From positions 62,001-126,000 of the forward strand of contig JAHBXE010000004.1 of NCBI GenBank assembly GCA_019636625.1: 64,000 bases of DNA, written 5' to 3'. Position 1 is the stretch's first letter; each line of letters starts with the position of its first letter. This document shows, in pieces, positions 14,455 through 22,856 of this stretch. A program made the translations under genes and the position numbers. Source of the DNA: Phycisphaeraceae bacterium. GTDB lineage: Bacteria; Planctomycetota; Phycisphaerae; Phycisphaerales; UBA1924. Below the pieces are notes generated by a model. It was not told the DNA's origin, searched no databases, and saw only the letters and a program-made list of their open reading frames with translations.

Positions 14455-16628
14455 GCTTTCAGGCGAGCGCGGACGATCGTGAGGCGGGAGCGCCAGGGTT
14501 CACCGCCGAGCGAAGCATCGATGGACTCGAGGCGCTTGAGGTGGGCCAGGATGGAAGCGGAGCGGGCGCCGTCGGCGTTGCGGTCGGCGAGGGCCTCGAG
14601 CATCAGCGTCCAGGCGTGCCAGAACTCGGCGGGGCGAGATGGATCGGCGGGCGATGCGGGCGGGGCGTCGAGCGATGTGGCCAGATCGCGCAGGACGGCG
14701 AACGCGGCCTCGGTCTTGCCGGCCAACAGGAGGCAACGGGCGTGACCGAGACGCAGGCGCGGGCGCAGCGCGGGGGCGCTCCGCGTGAGAAGATCCTCGT
14801 AGAGCCTTTGTGCGGTGCTGTCGCCGGTCTCGGTCATGGCGTCGGCGAGATCGGTCTTGAACCGGTCCAGCGAAGGGGATGCGGCGGCGGTGGCCCACTC
14901 GACGGCTCGCCTGGCTTCAGGGAGGATTTCGGTGCGGCAGAGGGCCGCGGCCTCGACCGGCTTGATGGAACGACGAAGATCGGCAAAGCGAGCCCACGCC
15001 TCGTCGAGGACGGCGGATTGCACGCGGGCGTGCAGAATGTTGGCATCGGCTTCAACGGAAGCGCCGGGGCGGATCTGGCGGAGCGCGTTGAGGGCGGCAC
15101 GGAGTTCGTCGATGGACGGTGCCGCGCGGTCGGCGAGGATCCGGGCGTACTCGTAGCGCCAGGTGTCGATGCCGGGGAGCGATGGGTAGCGTTCAACAGC
15201 GAGTTGAAGGGCCGCGCGGTACTCAGAGGACGCGGCGGTGCTGGTCGAATCGGCGGCGAGGTTCTGGGCGTACGCGAGCGCGGCGGACATGGCCTCGGTG
15301 GCGCGGGGGAGCGTGGGAAAGTCGCGGGCGAGGCGGGAAAGGTCTTTCACGGCTTGCAGGCGTTCAGCGCCCGGGGCGTTGAGGACGGCCAGCTCCCAGA
15401 GCGCATCGGCGGCGAAGTCGCCGGAATCCGGGGCTTCCGCAACCGCGCGCAGGAGCCGCAGGGCTTCCGCGCGGCGGGCGGGGTCCCGGGCGGCATCGAT
15501 GGCGGCGGCGAGGTCCATCGCGGGGGGAAGATCAAGCTCGCCGCGGCGCGCTGCGAGGGCGCTGACCAGGTGGAGCTTCTGGTAGACAAGCGGGCGGAGG
15601 GAATCGGGGCGGAGTGGGAGGTCGGATCGGCGGAGCAGCGATTGCTGGGCCGCGACGGCGCGGTCGAGTGCCGAGCGTTCGCCGGTCGCGGCGGCGCGGA
15701 CGACCCAGGCTCGGGTCACCACGTCGGCGGCGAGGACGGCAAGGAGTGGATCGGCCTTGCCGTCCGGTCCGACAAAGGGCTCTCGCTGGAGGGCGCGAGT
15801 GAACTCCGGTTCGATCGAATCAAAGCGGCCAAGGACGCACGCGGCGGAAATGAGGCCGAACCAGGCCTCCGCGCGCGTGACAGCCGAAGCGCCGGGCTGG
15901 GGTCCGCCGTTGTGTCCCGTCAGGATCCAGCCGAACTCGTCGATCGCGGTTTGCAGGTCGGCGGGCTCCGAGGGCGGGGCGCGGAACAACAGCGCAGCGC
16001 CGATGGTGATGCGGCGGATGCTCTCCGGCCCCGGGTTGGAAAGGGCGAGCTTGCCGACGCTGTCGAACGCCAGTTGAGCAAGCCGCGAGCGCTCCTGGCT
16101 CGGGGGCAGATCGGCGGCGAGCAGGACCCGGGCGCGGGAAGCAAAGAACGGGATGCGGACCGTGCGTTCCTGCTCCACCTGGGTTCGTGCGGGGTCGTCG
16201 GGCGGGAGCGATTCAAGGGGCTTCCAGCGTTCGTCGAGCAGGGCGGCGGCACGGTCGAGAAGCGCGAGGCAGGAGGATGCAGCCTGGCGCACGGCGTCGG
16301 CCTGCGCGGGGAGGGGGATGCCAAAGAGGACGGCGGTATCCGAGCCGTCGCGGCCGAGGCGTGCGAGTTCGGCCGCGGCGTTGTCCATGAGGAACGCGGG
16401 GAGGCGTGGGTCGTCGGGGCGTGCGGCGGCGATGGCCCGCGTGCGGAGCTCCATCGCCTTGTCGGCGGCCTGTTCACGTTCCCGCAACGAGACGGATCGA
16501 TCCGAGGCGCGGCGCTGGGTGGCTTCCAGCTCGGCCAGGAGGGATTCGGCCGGCTGGGCGGTCGCGCGATGAACGCCGGCCAGAGCGGCCAGGAGAAGAA
16601 CCAGGTGTGTGGTACGTCGGGGCATCAT
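14451..16628 (-). CDS. Large exported TPR/alpha-helical repeat protein
   Basis: A 725-residue protein with an N-terminal signal peptide (HLVLLLAALAGVHRATAQ). The rest is almost entirely alpha-helical, rich in Ala, Leu, Arg and Asp, with paired-helix periodicity like degenerate tetratricopeptide repeats. No catalytic motif is visible. Its ATG overlaps the stop of the upstream VWA-domain gene (ATGA), and its own stop overlaps the possible TTG start of tmk, so the three genes are probably translated from one message. The role may be scaffolding in the periplasm together with the VWA protein; the function is unknown. Confidence 0.78.
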   Translation of the reverse strand: MMPRRTTHLVLLLAALAGVHRATAQPAESLLAELEATQRRASDRSVSLREREQAADKAMELRTRAIAAARPDDPRLPAFLMDNAAAELARLGRDGSDTAVLFGIPLPAQADAVRQAASSCLALLDRAAALLDERWKPLESLPPDDPARTQVEQERTVRIPFFASRARVLLAADLPPSQERSRLAQLAFDSVGKLALSNPGPESIRRITIGAALLFRAPPSEPADLQTAIDEFGWILTGHNGGPQPGASAVTRAEAWFGLISAACVLGRFDSIEPEFTRALQREPFVGPDGKADPLLAVLAADVVTRAWVVRAAATGERSALDRAVAAQQSLLRRSDLPLRPDSLRPLVYQKLHLVSALAARRGELDLPPAMDLAAAIDAARDPARRAEALRLLRAVAEAPDSGDFAADALWELAVLNAPGAERLQAVKDLSRLARDFPTLPRATEAMSAALAYAQNLAADSTSTAASSEYRAALQLAVERYPSLPGIDTWRYEYARILADRAAPSIDELRAALNALRQIRPGASVEADANILHARVQSAVLDEAWARFADLRRSIKPVEAAALCRTEILPEARRAVEWATAAASPSLDRFKTDLADAMTETGDSTAQRLYEDLLTRSAPALRPRLRLGHARCLLLAGKTEAAFAVLRDLATSLDAPPASPADPSRPAEFWHAWTLMLEALADRNADGARSASILAHLKRLESIDASLGGEPWRSRLTIVRARLKA

Positions 16629-17671
16629 CGGATGGCGCCTTCCCCCGGGGCGCCCCCGCTGCCGGCGGGGGCGCCGCCGAGGGCCTGGAGTGTGACAACG
16701 GAATAGGAGCCGGGGCCGTCGCCGTGGAGGTCGCCGATGGCCTGCATGGTTCCCGTGGGGTCTTCTTCAAGGAACTGGAGGGCCTTGATGACGACGCGGC
16801 GGGTGTCGCCGCGGACGGGATTCAGCTTGTCGAGCTCGGCCATGATTTCGGCCTTGCCGCGCCCCCAGACGCCGGAGGCGGATTCGCCGATGGCGGCGGC
16901 GCCGGTGCCGTCGCCCGCGGCACCGCCGGAGCGGCGGATGCTGCGGGACAGGAGGAAGATCACGTCGGGGCTGAGCGACAGGCCGCGGCGGAGGCCGTCG
17001 AGCGGGTTGGAGCGGCCGGTCGGGGTGATGGTTTTGAGCCACTCGCGGAGGGCGGCCTTGTTGGCGGGCGTGGCGGGGAGGAGGCCGGAGGTGCGGCCGT
17101 CGGGCGAGAAGGTTTCGTAGAGGCTGCCGGAACGATCGCGGAAGAGGATGACCTGGAACTTCTGGGCGGAGGAGAGGTTGCGGACGGAACGTTCCAGCTC
17201 CGCCAGCACGAACTTGAGGCTGGTGACCATGGCGCCGGAGGCATCGACGACGTAGACGACGCTGGCGGCGCGCTTGGCGCCCATGCCGGCGAAGGTGGCG
17301 CCCTGAATGGCCGAGTCATCCTGGGCGCGGAGCAACTCACCGGGGTTGGTGGCCTCGATCGTGGCGGAGCGGAGCACGGGCGGGGCGGCGAGGTTGGGCG
17401 TCGCGAGGCCCTGAAGCAGCGGCGGAAGGGTGTCGGGCGCCGCGGCACGGACCGGGACCGATTCCCCGGACGAGGGCTGCACGGTCTGGGTGGTCGGCGT
17501 GGGGACGGTGATGAGAACCTCTACACGGGCGCGGCCGGGCTCGCCGCCGGGGCGGATGGACCAGGCGCTGTAGATGAGGACGGCGGCGAGGGCGCTGTGG
17601 ACGATGAGGGACACGCCCAGCGGCAGGCCGAGGTGCAGCAGTCGGACCAGATGGGATGGGCGCGTGTTCAC
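16625..17671 (-). CDS. Membrane-anchored VWA-domain protein with incomplete MIDAS
   Basis: A 348-residue protein. I chose the GTG at 17671 (VNTRPSHLVRLL) because a G-run ribosome binding site precedes it by about 8 bp; an upstream in-frame start would run through a Gly stretch. One transmembrane helix (about 14-34) is followed by a Pro/Thr linker and, from about residue 140, a von Willebrand A-like domain (SVVYVVDASGAMVTSLKFVLAELERSV, KFQVILFRDRS). The MIDAS motif reads D-A-S-G-A rather than D-x-S-x-S, so metal binding may be weak. It is coupled to the TPR-like gene downstream. Upstream G-tract length could affect its translation. Confidence 0.78.
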   Translation of the reverse strand: MNTRPSHLVRLLHLGLPLGVSLIVHSALAAVLIYSAWSIRPGGEPGRARVEVLITVPTPTTQTVQPSSGESVPVRAAAPDTLPPLLQGLATPNLAAPPVLRSATIEATNPGELLRAQDDSAIQGATFAGMGAKRAASVVYVVDASGAMVTSLKFVLAELERSVRNLSSAQKFQVILFRDRSGSLYETFSPDGRTSGLLPATPANKAALREWLKTITPTGRSNPLDGLRRGLSLSPDVIFLLSRSIRRSGGAAGDGTGAAAIGESASGVWGRGKAEIMAELDKLNPVRGDTRRVVIKALQFLEEDPTGTMQAIGDLHGDGPGSYSVVTLQALGGAPAGSGGAPGEGAIR

Positions 17672-17679
17672 GTGTGCAT

Positions 17680-17703
17680 CCCCCCCTCCCCCCCCACCCC
17701 CCC
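17680..17703. repeat. C-rich tract (G-run on the coding strand) at the VWA ribosome binding site
   Basis: A stretch of C6-T-C8-A-C7-type runs occupies the 5' leader of the VWA gene. On the mRNA these are runs of G immediately ahead of the GTG. Such runs are slippage-prone and would change ribosome binding site spacing. Confidence 0.5.
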
Positions 17704-17746
17704 ACCGCTCCCTAGTCGCCGGTCTGTCCCGGCCCGGCCTCAACGC

Positions 17747-18568
17747 TTATTCATCATCGTCATCATCGGGGCGGGGCTTGGCGAAGACGGCATGATCGAG
17801 GCTGGCGCGGCCGGGGCCGAGAAACAGTAGGGCCAGAGCCGTGACAGCCAGGACGGTCTGATGGACAAGGGGACGCCACTTCTCGTAATCGAAGGTGGCG
17901 TGGTTGGGCAGGAAGCCGAAGAGGGCGTCGGCGGACTGCGTCGCCGGGCCGATGTGCGAAACCCAGAGCGCGACAAGGAACCGGCCGGCGATCAGGAGGG
18001 CCCACCAGCGGGTCAACAGACCGATGATGAGTCCGACGCCGGCGAGCGACTCGCCGATGGCGCATGTCCAGGCGAGGTACATGGGCCACTCGCCGTTGCC
18101 AAGGGAAGCGGGCCAGAGCGGTGAGCGGGTCGTGCCGGAAGGCGTGGAGCCCGGGTTCGCAGCGGCGTGAATGGCCAGGGCGATCGTGTAGAGCTTGCGG
18201 ACGCGGACGGGGTTGGGGAAGTCGAGGGCGGAGTAGCGGGTCTGCGTGGCCTGTGAGGCGAGATGGATGAAGGGTGTGGCCGCGGCGGAGCCGCCGGATG
18301 GCTTGTCGGGGGTGGTGGGCGGGTGAGCGGGGGTGGCGGCCGGGGTTGTTGCCGGGGATGGGGCGGCCGGAGGGGAGTTGGAGGGCGGGGCGCTGGGTGA
18401 AGGGGAGGGCTTGATGGCGCCCATGTTGGCGAGGATGGCGGCCTCGGTGGGTTGGACCTCGTAGGTTTCGAGGATCTTGCCCAGGCCCATCCAGAGGACG
18501 ATGGCCCCGATGGTGAGTCGGAGGAGGAGGGGCGGAAGGTTGAGTCCGACGCGGTCACGGACGCGCAT
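17747..18568 (-). CDS. DoxX-like integral membrane protein with Pro/Ala/Thr-rich insert
   Basis: A 273-residue protein with an N-terminal amphipathic and transmembrane segment (LLLRLTIGAIVLWMGLGKILE) typical of the DoxX family. A low-complexity Pro/Ser/Ala/Thr insert of about 45 residues follows, then three further membrane helices (YLAWTCAIGESLAGVGLIIGLLTRWWALLIAGRFLVALWVS; LAVTALALLFLGPG). It ends in an acidic DDDDDE tail. DoxX proteins are small membrane proteins linked to thiol or redox stress; the role here is unknown. The insert probably lies outside the membrane. It precedes the VWA/TPR/tmk group by 75 bp. Confidence 0.75.
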   Translation of the reverse strand: MRVRDRVGLNLPPLLLRLTIGAIVLWMGLGKILETYEVQPTEAAILANMGAIKPSPSPSAPPSNSPPAAPSPATTPAATPAHPPTTPDKPSGGSAAATPFIHLASQATQTRYSALDFPNPVRVRKLYTIALAIHAAANPGSTPSGTTRSPLWPASLGNGEWPMYLAWTCAIGESLAGVGLIIGLLTRWWALLIAGRFLVALWVSHIGPATQSADALFGFLPNHATFDYEKWRPLVHQTVLAVTALALLFLGPGRASLDHAVFAKPRPDDDDDE

Positions 18569-18667
18569 GGGCGATCCTCGTGGCGGCGCGGGTGCCGCCG
18601 GGGATTGTATCGGGCGTTCGGGTCAGATCCGTGGAGCCGCGGGAGGGGGGAGTCTGCGGGCGGCGAC

Positions 18668-18673
18668 TACGAT
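18668..18673 (+). promoter_or_regulatory. Putative -10 box (TACGAT) of the tRNA-Leu(UAG) gene
   Basis: TACGAT ends 8 nt before the predicted 5' end of the tRNA at 18682, the spacing expected for a transcript starting at or near the mature end. Confidence 0.4.
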
Positions 18674-18681
18674 TCGGGTGC

Positions 18682-18765
18682 GCGGGCGTGGCGGAACTGG
18701 CAGACGCGCGGGACTTAGGATCCCGTGGCCGCAAGGCCGTGCAGGTTCAACTCCTGTCGCCCGCA
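18682..18765 (+). tRNA. tRNA-Leu (anticodon UAG)
   Basis: An 84-nt class II tRNA. The acceptor arms GCGGGCG and CGCCCGC pair fully, with discriminator A. The anticodon stem CGGGA/TCCCG encloses the loop CTTAGGA (anticodon TAG). A variable arm (GTGGCCGCAAGGCCGT) follows, and the T loop is TTCAACT. CCA is not encoded. It decodes CUA and wobble codons. Confidence 0.95.
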
Positions 18766-18805
18766 CTTGTCGTGATCGAGGCTGGTGGGGACGGCGGCGG
18801 CGGAC

Positions 18806-20773
18806 TTACTTCCGTTCGACTTCGGGGCGGGACTCCTGCAACTGGAGCCGGCGGACGCGGATCCGGTGTTCCTCGAGCCCCGGCGGGGGAGGGAACAGGG
18901 CTTCGAAGGACTTGGAGAGGCCGGCCTTGGCCAGGTCATCGAGCCGCTGGCGGAACATGTCGGAGAGGGTGTCGAAGGCGTAGAGCTGGAGCGTCTGCGG
19001 GGCGTTGGCGTAGACGCGCTGGGCGTCGTCGAGCTCGAGGATGGAGACGAAGGCGGCGAACTCCTGCCCGACGCCGAAGTTGAAGTCGCGGAACCACTGG
19101 ACCATGCGGCCCTGGTCGGCGCGGCTGACGAGGGTCTGGACGCCCTGGGTCTTGGTGAAGTACTCGTGGACCCAGCGGGCGTACTTCACGGATTCAAAGA
19201 AGGCTTCATCGTCGCCGGCGAGCAGGCCGTTGGCAAAGGCGCCCTGGAGCGCGCCGACGATTTCCTCTCGCATCACGCTGGGGCGCTTGAGCTCCTCATC
19301 CTTGAGTTCCTCGCGGATGTAGTCCTCCATCGGGAGCGCGAGGCGGATGTTGCGGTCCGGGTCGTTGGTGTTCTGGCCGACCCACTCGGCGAGCTGGACC
19401 TTGCGCTTGTTGGCCTCGGCGATCTGGCCTCGCCGGTAGAGGAAGCGGATCGAGTCCTTCATCAGGTTGTCGTAGCCGGCGGCGTAGAAGCTGTAGACGC
19501 GACGCGGGTTGTCGGCCCAGGAGAGGGACTTGAACCACTCGAGGTGCTCGGCGTAGGAATCGACGAAGGCGAAGCACGGGGCGCCGCGGTACACGACGGC
19601 CTGGTCGTTGCCGGTCATCACGTAGGCGCGGAAGTCGAACCAGAGGTCACCGGAGCGCCAGAGTTCCTGAAGCGACTGGACGGCGACGCGCCCGGCGTTG
19701 ATGAAGTCAAAGTCCTGCTTGTTGGCCTTGGTGACGCGTTCAAGGGCGTTCTCGACGCCGCGCTGCGCCCAGTAGAGGCCGTGGGCGGCGAAGTGGCGCC
19801 AGTCGATGGGGCCGTACATTTCCATGTAGCGGAGCATTCGGGAGGGCTCCATCCCGTACTGCTCGATGATGATGCGTTTGCGGAGGAAGGAGAGGAGGGC
19901 GGGCCAGGCCTTCTGGTAGGTGGGGTCGTCGGTGATGGCGAGAAAGGTGGCCTGCGTGGGCTTGAGGCCGCGCTCGTAGAGCTGGCGCTGGCCGGCCTCG
20001 GCGATGACGCGGATGGCGGGGTAGTTCTGGACCACGCGGCCGTCGGGGCCCCAGTCGAGGTCGGCCTTGAGGCGGTCGAGGAGGGACTGGACCGAGGGCT
20101 CGCGGGCGATGACCTCTTCGAGGGTGTCCGGTGCCTCGGCGACGGGCCGGAACCACTCGACGAACTTGTCGGTGAGGGCGCGGCGGTCGCGGTTGCGGGG
20201 ATCGGGCGGGGGAGGCGGTCCAAGGAGGAAGGACCATTCCAGCGCGAGCTGCTTCTTGTAGTAGAGGTTGGCTTCATCCATGTACCCGCCGATCTTGTGG
20301 AGGAAGATCCAGCCGAGTTCCTTGTGGATGAGCAGGTCGTTGGGGTTGGCGCGGAGGCCGTGGTCGCGGAGGAGGTTGATGCCGGCCTTGACCCAGAGCC
20401 AGCGCTCGCTGTTGGTGTGGGTCTGGACCGAGATGTTGTAGGCCATGTTCCAGGCGTGGAAGACCCAGACCTGCGGGTAACGGGGCTGGAGGCGGGTGAT
20501 GATGCGGGCCAGGTCCATGGACTCGTAGAACCGGCCCTCTTCCTTGAGGTTGTTGGCGCGGATCCAGAGCATGTTGACGAACAGACCCCGGAACGCGCCC
20601 ATCGCGATGCCGAGCGAGACCTCGGGGGGTTGCCCCTCCTCGGCGACGTCGGTGTACGTGAGGCGGTGGCGGCCGCTGGAGGACGAGAGGCCGACGGAGA
20701 GCGCGACGGAGGCGGAGAGACAGACGAGGAGGACCACGCCGGCGATGAGTTGGACGAGGGTGTCGCGTTTCAT
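18806..20773 (-). CDS. Membrane-anchored large protein at the end of the SPFH-ABC operon
   Basis: A 655-residue protein with a signal anchor at about residues 7-29 (QLIAGVVLLVCLSASVALSVG) and a large, mostly helical soluble part rich in Trp and Tyr. Segments such as LGIAMGAFRGLFVNMLWIRANNLKEEGRFYESMDLARIITRLQPRYPQVW suggest TPR-like helical pairs. Its ATG is 1 bp after the stop of the ABC permease gene, so it is the sixth and last gene of a coupled operon and very likely works with the transporter. No family function is recognised. The end is a charged, coiled-coil-like stretch. Confidence 0.75.
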   Translation of the reverse strand: MKRDTLVQLIAGVVLLVCLSASVALSVGLSSSSGRHRLTYTDVAEEGQPPEVSLGIAMGAFRGLFVNMLWIRANNLKEEGRFYESMDLARIITRLQPRYPQVWVFHAWNMAYNISVQTHTNSERWLWVKAGINLLRDHGLRANPNDLLIHKELGWIFLHKIGGYMDEANLYYKKQLALEWSFLLGPPPPPDPRNRDRRALTDKFVEWFRPVAEAPDTLEEVIAREPSVQSLLDRLKADLDWGPDGRVVQNYPAIRVIAEAGQRQLYERGLKPTQATFLAITDDPTYQKAWPALLSFLRKRIIIEQYGMEPSRMLRYMEMYGPIDWRHFAAHGLYWAQRGVENALERVTKANKQDFDFINAGRVAVQSLQELWRSGDLWFDFRAYVMTGNDQAVVYRGAPCFAFVDSYAEHLEWFKSLSWADNPRRVYSFYAAGYDNLMKDSIRFLYRRGQIAEANKRKVQLAEWVGQNTNDPDRNIRLALPMEDYIREELKDEELKRPSVMREEIVGALQGAFANGLLAGDDEAFFESVKYARWVHEYFTKTQGVQTLVSRADQGRMVQWFRDFNFGVGQEFAAFVSILELDDAQRVYANAPQTLQLYAFDTLSDMFRQRLDDLAKAGLSKSFEALFPPPPGLEEHRIRVRRLQLQESRPEVERK

Positions 20774-20774
20774 G

Positions 20775-22856
20775 CTACTGCCCCGAGTACGTGGCGAGTT
20801 CGCGCCGGCGGAAGATCAGGACGGCGACGCCGTAGAGGACGAGGGACCACACGGCCAGGAGCGAGGCGCCCCAGGCCACGCCGCCCCAAGAGAGCAGCCG
20901 GCCGTCGACGAGGCGCTCCGTGGGCTTGAGCTCGGAATAGGTCTTGAAGATCCACGTGATCCACAGGCCGACGCCGCGGATGGCGACTTTCCAGTACACG
21001 ACGTTCTGGCCGGTGTCGACGGCGTCGTAGTACTCGAGGGAGTTGCTGAGGAAGGCCGTGCCTTCGGCGCAGAGGAACACGGAGAAGGCGACGAGGCACG
21101 CGACGGGGAAGCTAAGGCAGGTCGCGGCGGTGATGGCGAGCATGGCGAGGAAGGCGAGCTTGACCCACAGGATGAACGAGACGCGGAGGAAGTTCCCGCG
21201 GAAGGAGCCGACGGAGTAGGACACCTCGAGGCCACCCTTGGGGAACTGGCAGGTCTGTTCGTTGGGCTCGACGACGACGGTGCCGTCGCGGTTGAAGTAG
21301 ACCCCCGCGTTGTAGACCTCCATCGCGAGGTTGCCCTCGTCGTCGATGATGTCGGGATTGATCGGCATGGTGTGGGTCGGGCCGAGGCCGACGGACTGGG
21401 GCGGCGTGGGGATCCCGCCGAAGACGAAGGTGATGGTGTAGAGCTTGTCGGGCTCGTTGGAGCCCGCATCGATGCGGTAGCGGATCGTGAGCAGCTTGTT
21501 CTGCTTCTTCGCCTCTCCGAGGCCCTTGAAGAGGAACGCGCGGCCCGCGCCGGGCGGGATCGATCGGTCGAAGCCGACAAGCTGCTTGTAGAGGTCGTCG
21601 ACGATGCGGTCGTAGGTGGCCTGGTCCTTGCCGAAGTTGGGGTCGCGCTTCTGGCCGTCCTCGATGTAGGGGCGGACCCAGGTCTCGATGAACTCCGGGT
21701 CGCTCTTGCCACGGGTAACCTGGGGCTCCACGGCGATGCGGGCCTGGAGGACCTGGCTCTCGAGGATCAGGCGGTCGTAGGTGATCTCGTTCGCCGCCGT
21801 CACGGATCGGGCCTGTTCGCCCTCGGCCGGCAGGGTGCGGAGGTATTCGGTGAACAGGAGGATGCCCGTGCAGCAGACGCCCAGGAGCACCGCGTTCACG
21901 CAGATCACGCCGAGCCACTTGCCCAGGATGTACTGCGCGGCGGAGACGGGCTTGGTCATCGTCTGCCAGATCTGGCGGTCGCGCTGCTCGAAGGCGACGG
22001 AGGCGGCGCTGAAGATCAGCGTGAGGACCGCGATGATCCAGAACGAGCCGCCCGTGCCCCACTGCAGGAAGCTCTGGACGCGGTAGCGGAGCGGCGTTTT
22101 CTCGTCCAGCACGAGGGGGAGCGCCGCGAGCGCGAGGATCAGGATGATGATGAAAATCAGCGAGACCTTCATCCGCAGCGCTTCGATGACGGTCTTGAGG
22201 GCGATGCCGCGGACGGAGGCGTCGGTCGGGAGGGGAAGGAGCCGGGACTGCTGCTTGCCGGTCAGGGGCGAGACGGCCGGGCGCGTGAGGGCGGAGAGGA
22301 ACTCGGTGATGGGGTTGTCGGAGAGGAGGAGGCGGAGCGCGGCGATAAAGGCGGTGAACGCCTGCGCGAGGAGGACCACGCCGACGATGACGAAGGCATA
22401 GTCCTTCGTCGCCGGGCTGAGGGACATGGGATAGGCGATCGCGGCGCCGAGGATGGACAGGCCGAGGTAGGTCAGGCAGATGCCGAGCCAGATGATGATG
22501 AGCCAGACCGCGGTCAGGGCGAGGAGACCGATGGCGATGGAACCGTAGCCGTAGCGAGCCGCGGCGAGATTGCGGACGATCTGCTGGGCGCGCTGGGCGG
22601 AGAGGCGGGCTTCCTCCGCGGCCTTGAGCTGCTCCGGAGAGACGTTGCCGACCGCGGCGGCGCCGGGGCCGGGCGCCTGGGCCGGCGCAACGGCAGCGGC
22701 GGGAACATCCGGCACGGCGGCGGGTGCCTCGGCGCGGACGAGGTAGACCACGAAGGCGGAAATCGCGAGGATGAGAACCAGCGCGGACGCGGCCAGTTTG
22801 AACGGCAGGGACTTCTGCACGCGGTCGCAGCGGTTCAGGAATCCGCGCAGGTTCAC
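20775..22856 (-). CDS. ABC-2-type transporter permease
   Basis: A 693-residue integral membrane protein. One helix (about 20-41) and an Ala/Pro linker are followed by a cluster of hydrophobic segments (about 100-215), a further pair after 240, a large extracytoplasmic domain (about 330-540) and C-terminal helices. The segment IFSAASVAFEQRDRQIWQTMTKPVSAAQYILGKWLGV is the typical amphipathic element of ABC-2 permeases that contacts the ATPase. GTG start, 4-bp GTGA overlap with the ATPase gene. Substrate unknown; similar systems act as exporters or membrane-remodelling complexes. Confidence 0.85.
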   Translation of the reverse strand: MNLRGFLNRCDRVQKSLPFKLAASALVLILAISAFVVYLVRAEAPAAVPDVPAAAVAPAQAPGPGAAAVGNVSPEQLKAAEEARLSAQRAQQIVRNLAAARYGYGSIAIGLLALTAVWLIIIWLGICLTYLGLSILGAAIAYPMSLSPATKDYAFVIVGVVLLAQAFTAFIAALRLLLSDNPITEFLSALTRPAVSPLTGKQQSRLLPLPTDASVRGIALKTVIEALRMKVSLIFIIILILALAALPLVLDEKTPLRYRVQSFLQWGTGGSFWIIAVLTLIFSAASVAFEQRDRQIWQTMTKPVSAAQYILGKWLGVICVNAVLLGVCCTGILLFTEYLRTLPAEGEQARSVTAANEITYDRLILESQVLQARIAVEPQVTRGKSDPEFIETWVRPYIEDGQKRDPNFGKDQATYDRIVDDLYKQLVGFDRSIPPGAGRAFLFKGLGEAKKQNKLLTIRYRIDAGSNEPDKLYTITFVFGGIPTPPQSVGLGPTHTMPINPDIIDDEGNLAMEVYNAGVYFNRDGTVVVEPNEQTCQFPKGGLEVSYSVGSFRGNFLRVSFILWVKLAFLAMLAITAATCLSFPVACLVAFSVFLCAEGTAFLSNSLEYYDAVDTGQNVVYWKVAIRGVGLWITWIFKTYSELKPTERLVDGRLLSWGGVAWGASLLAVWSLVLYGVAVLIFRRRELATYSGQ

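Noticed and set aside
14541-16706. Long plus-strand frame opposite the TPR-like gene.
   Set aside because: The minus-strand protein has a signal peptide and coupled neighbours; the plus-strand product is Gly/Ala/Arg low complexity.
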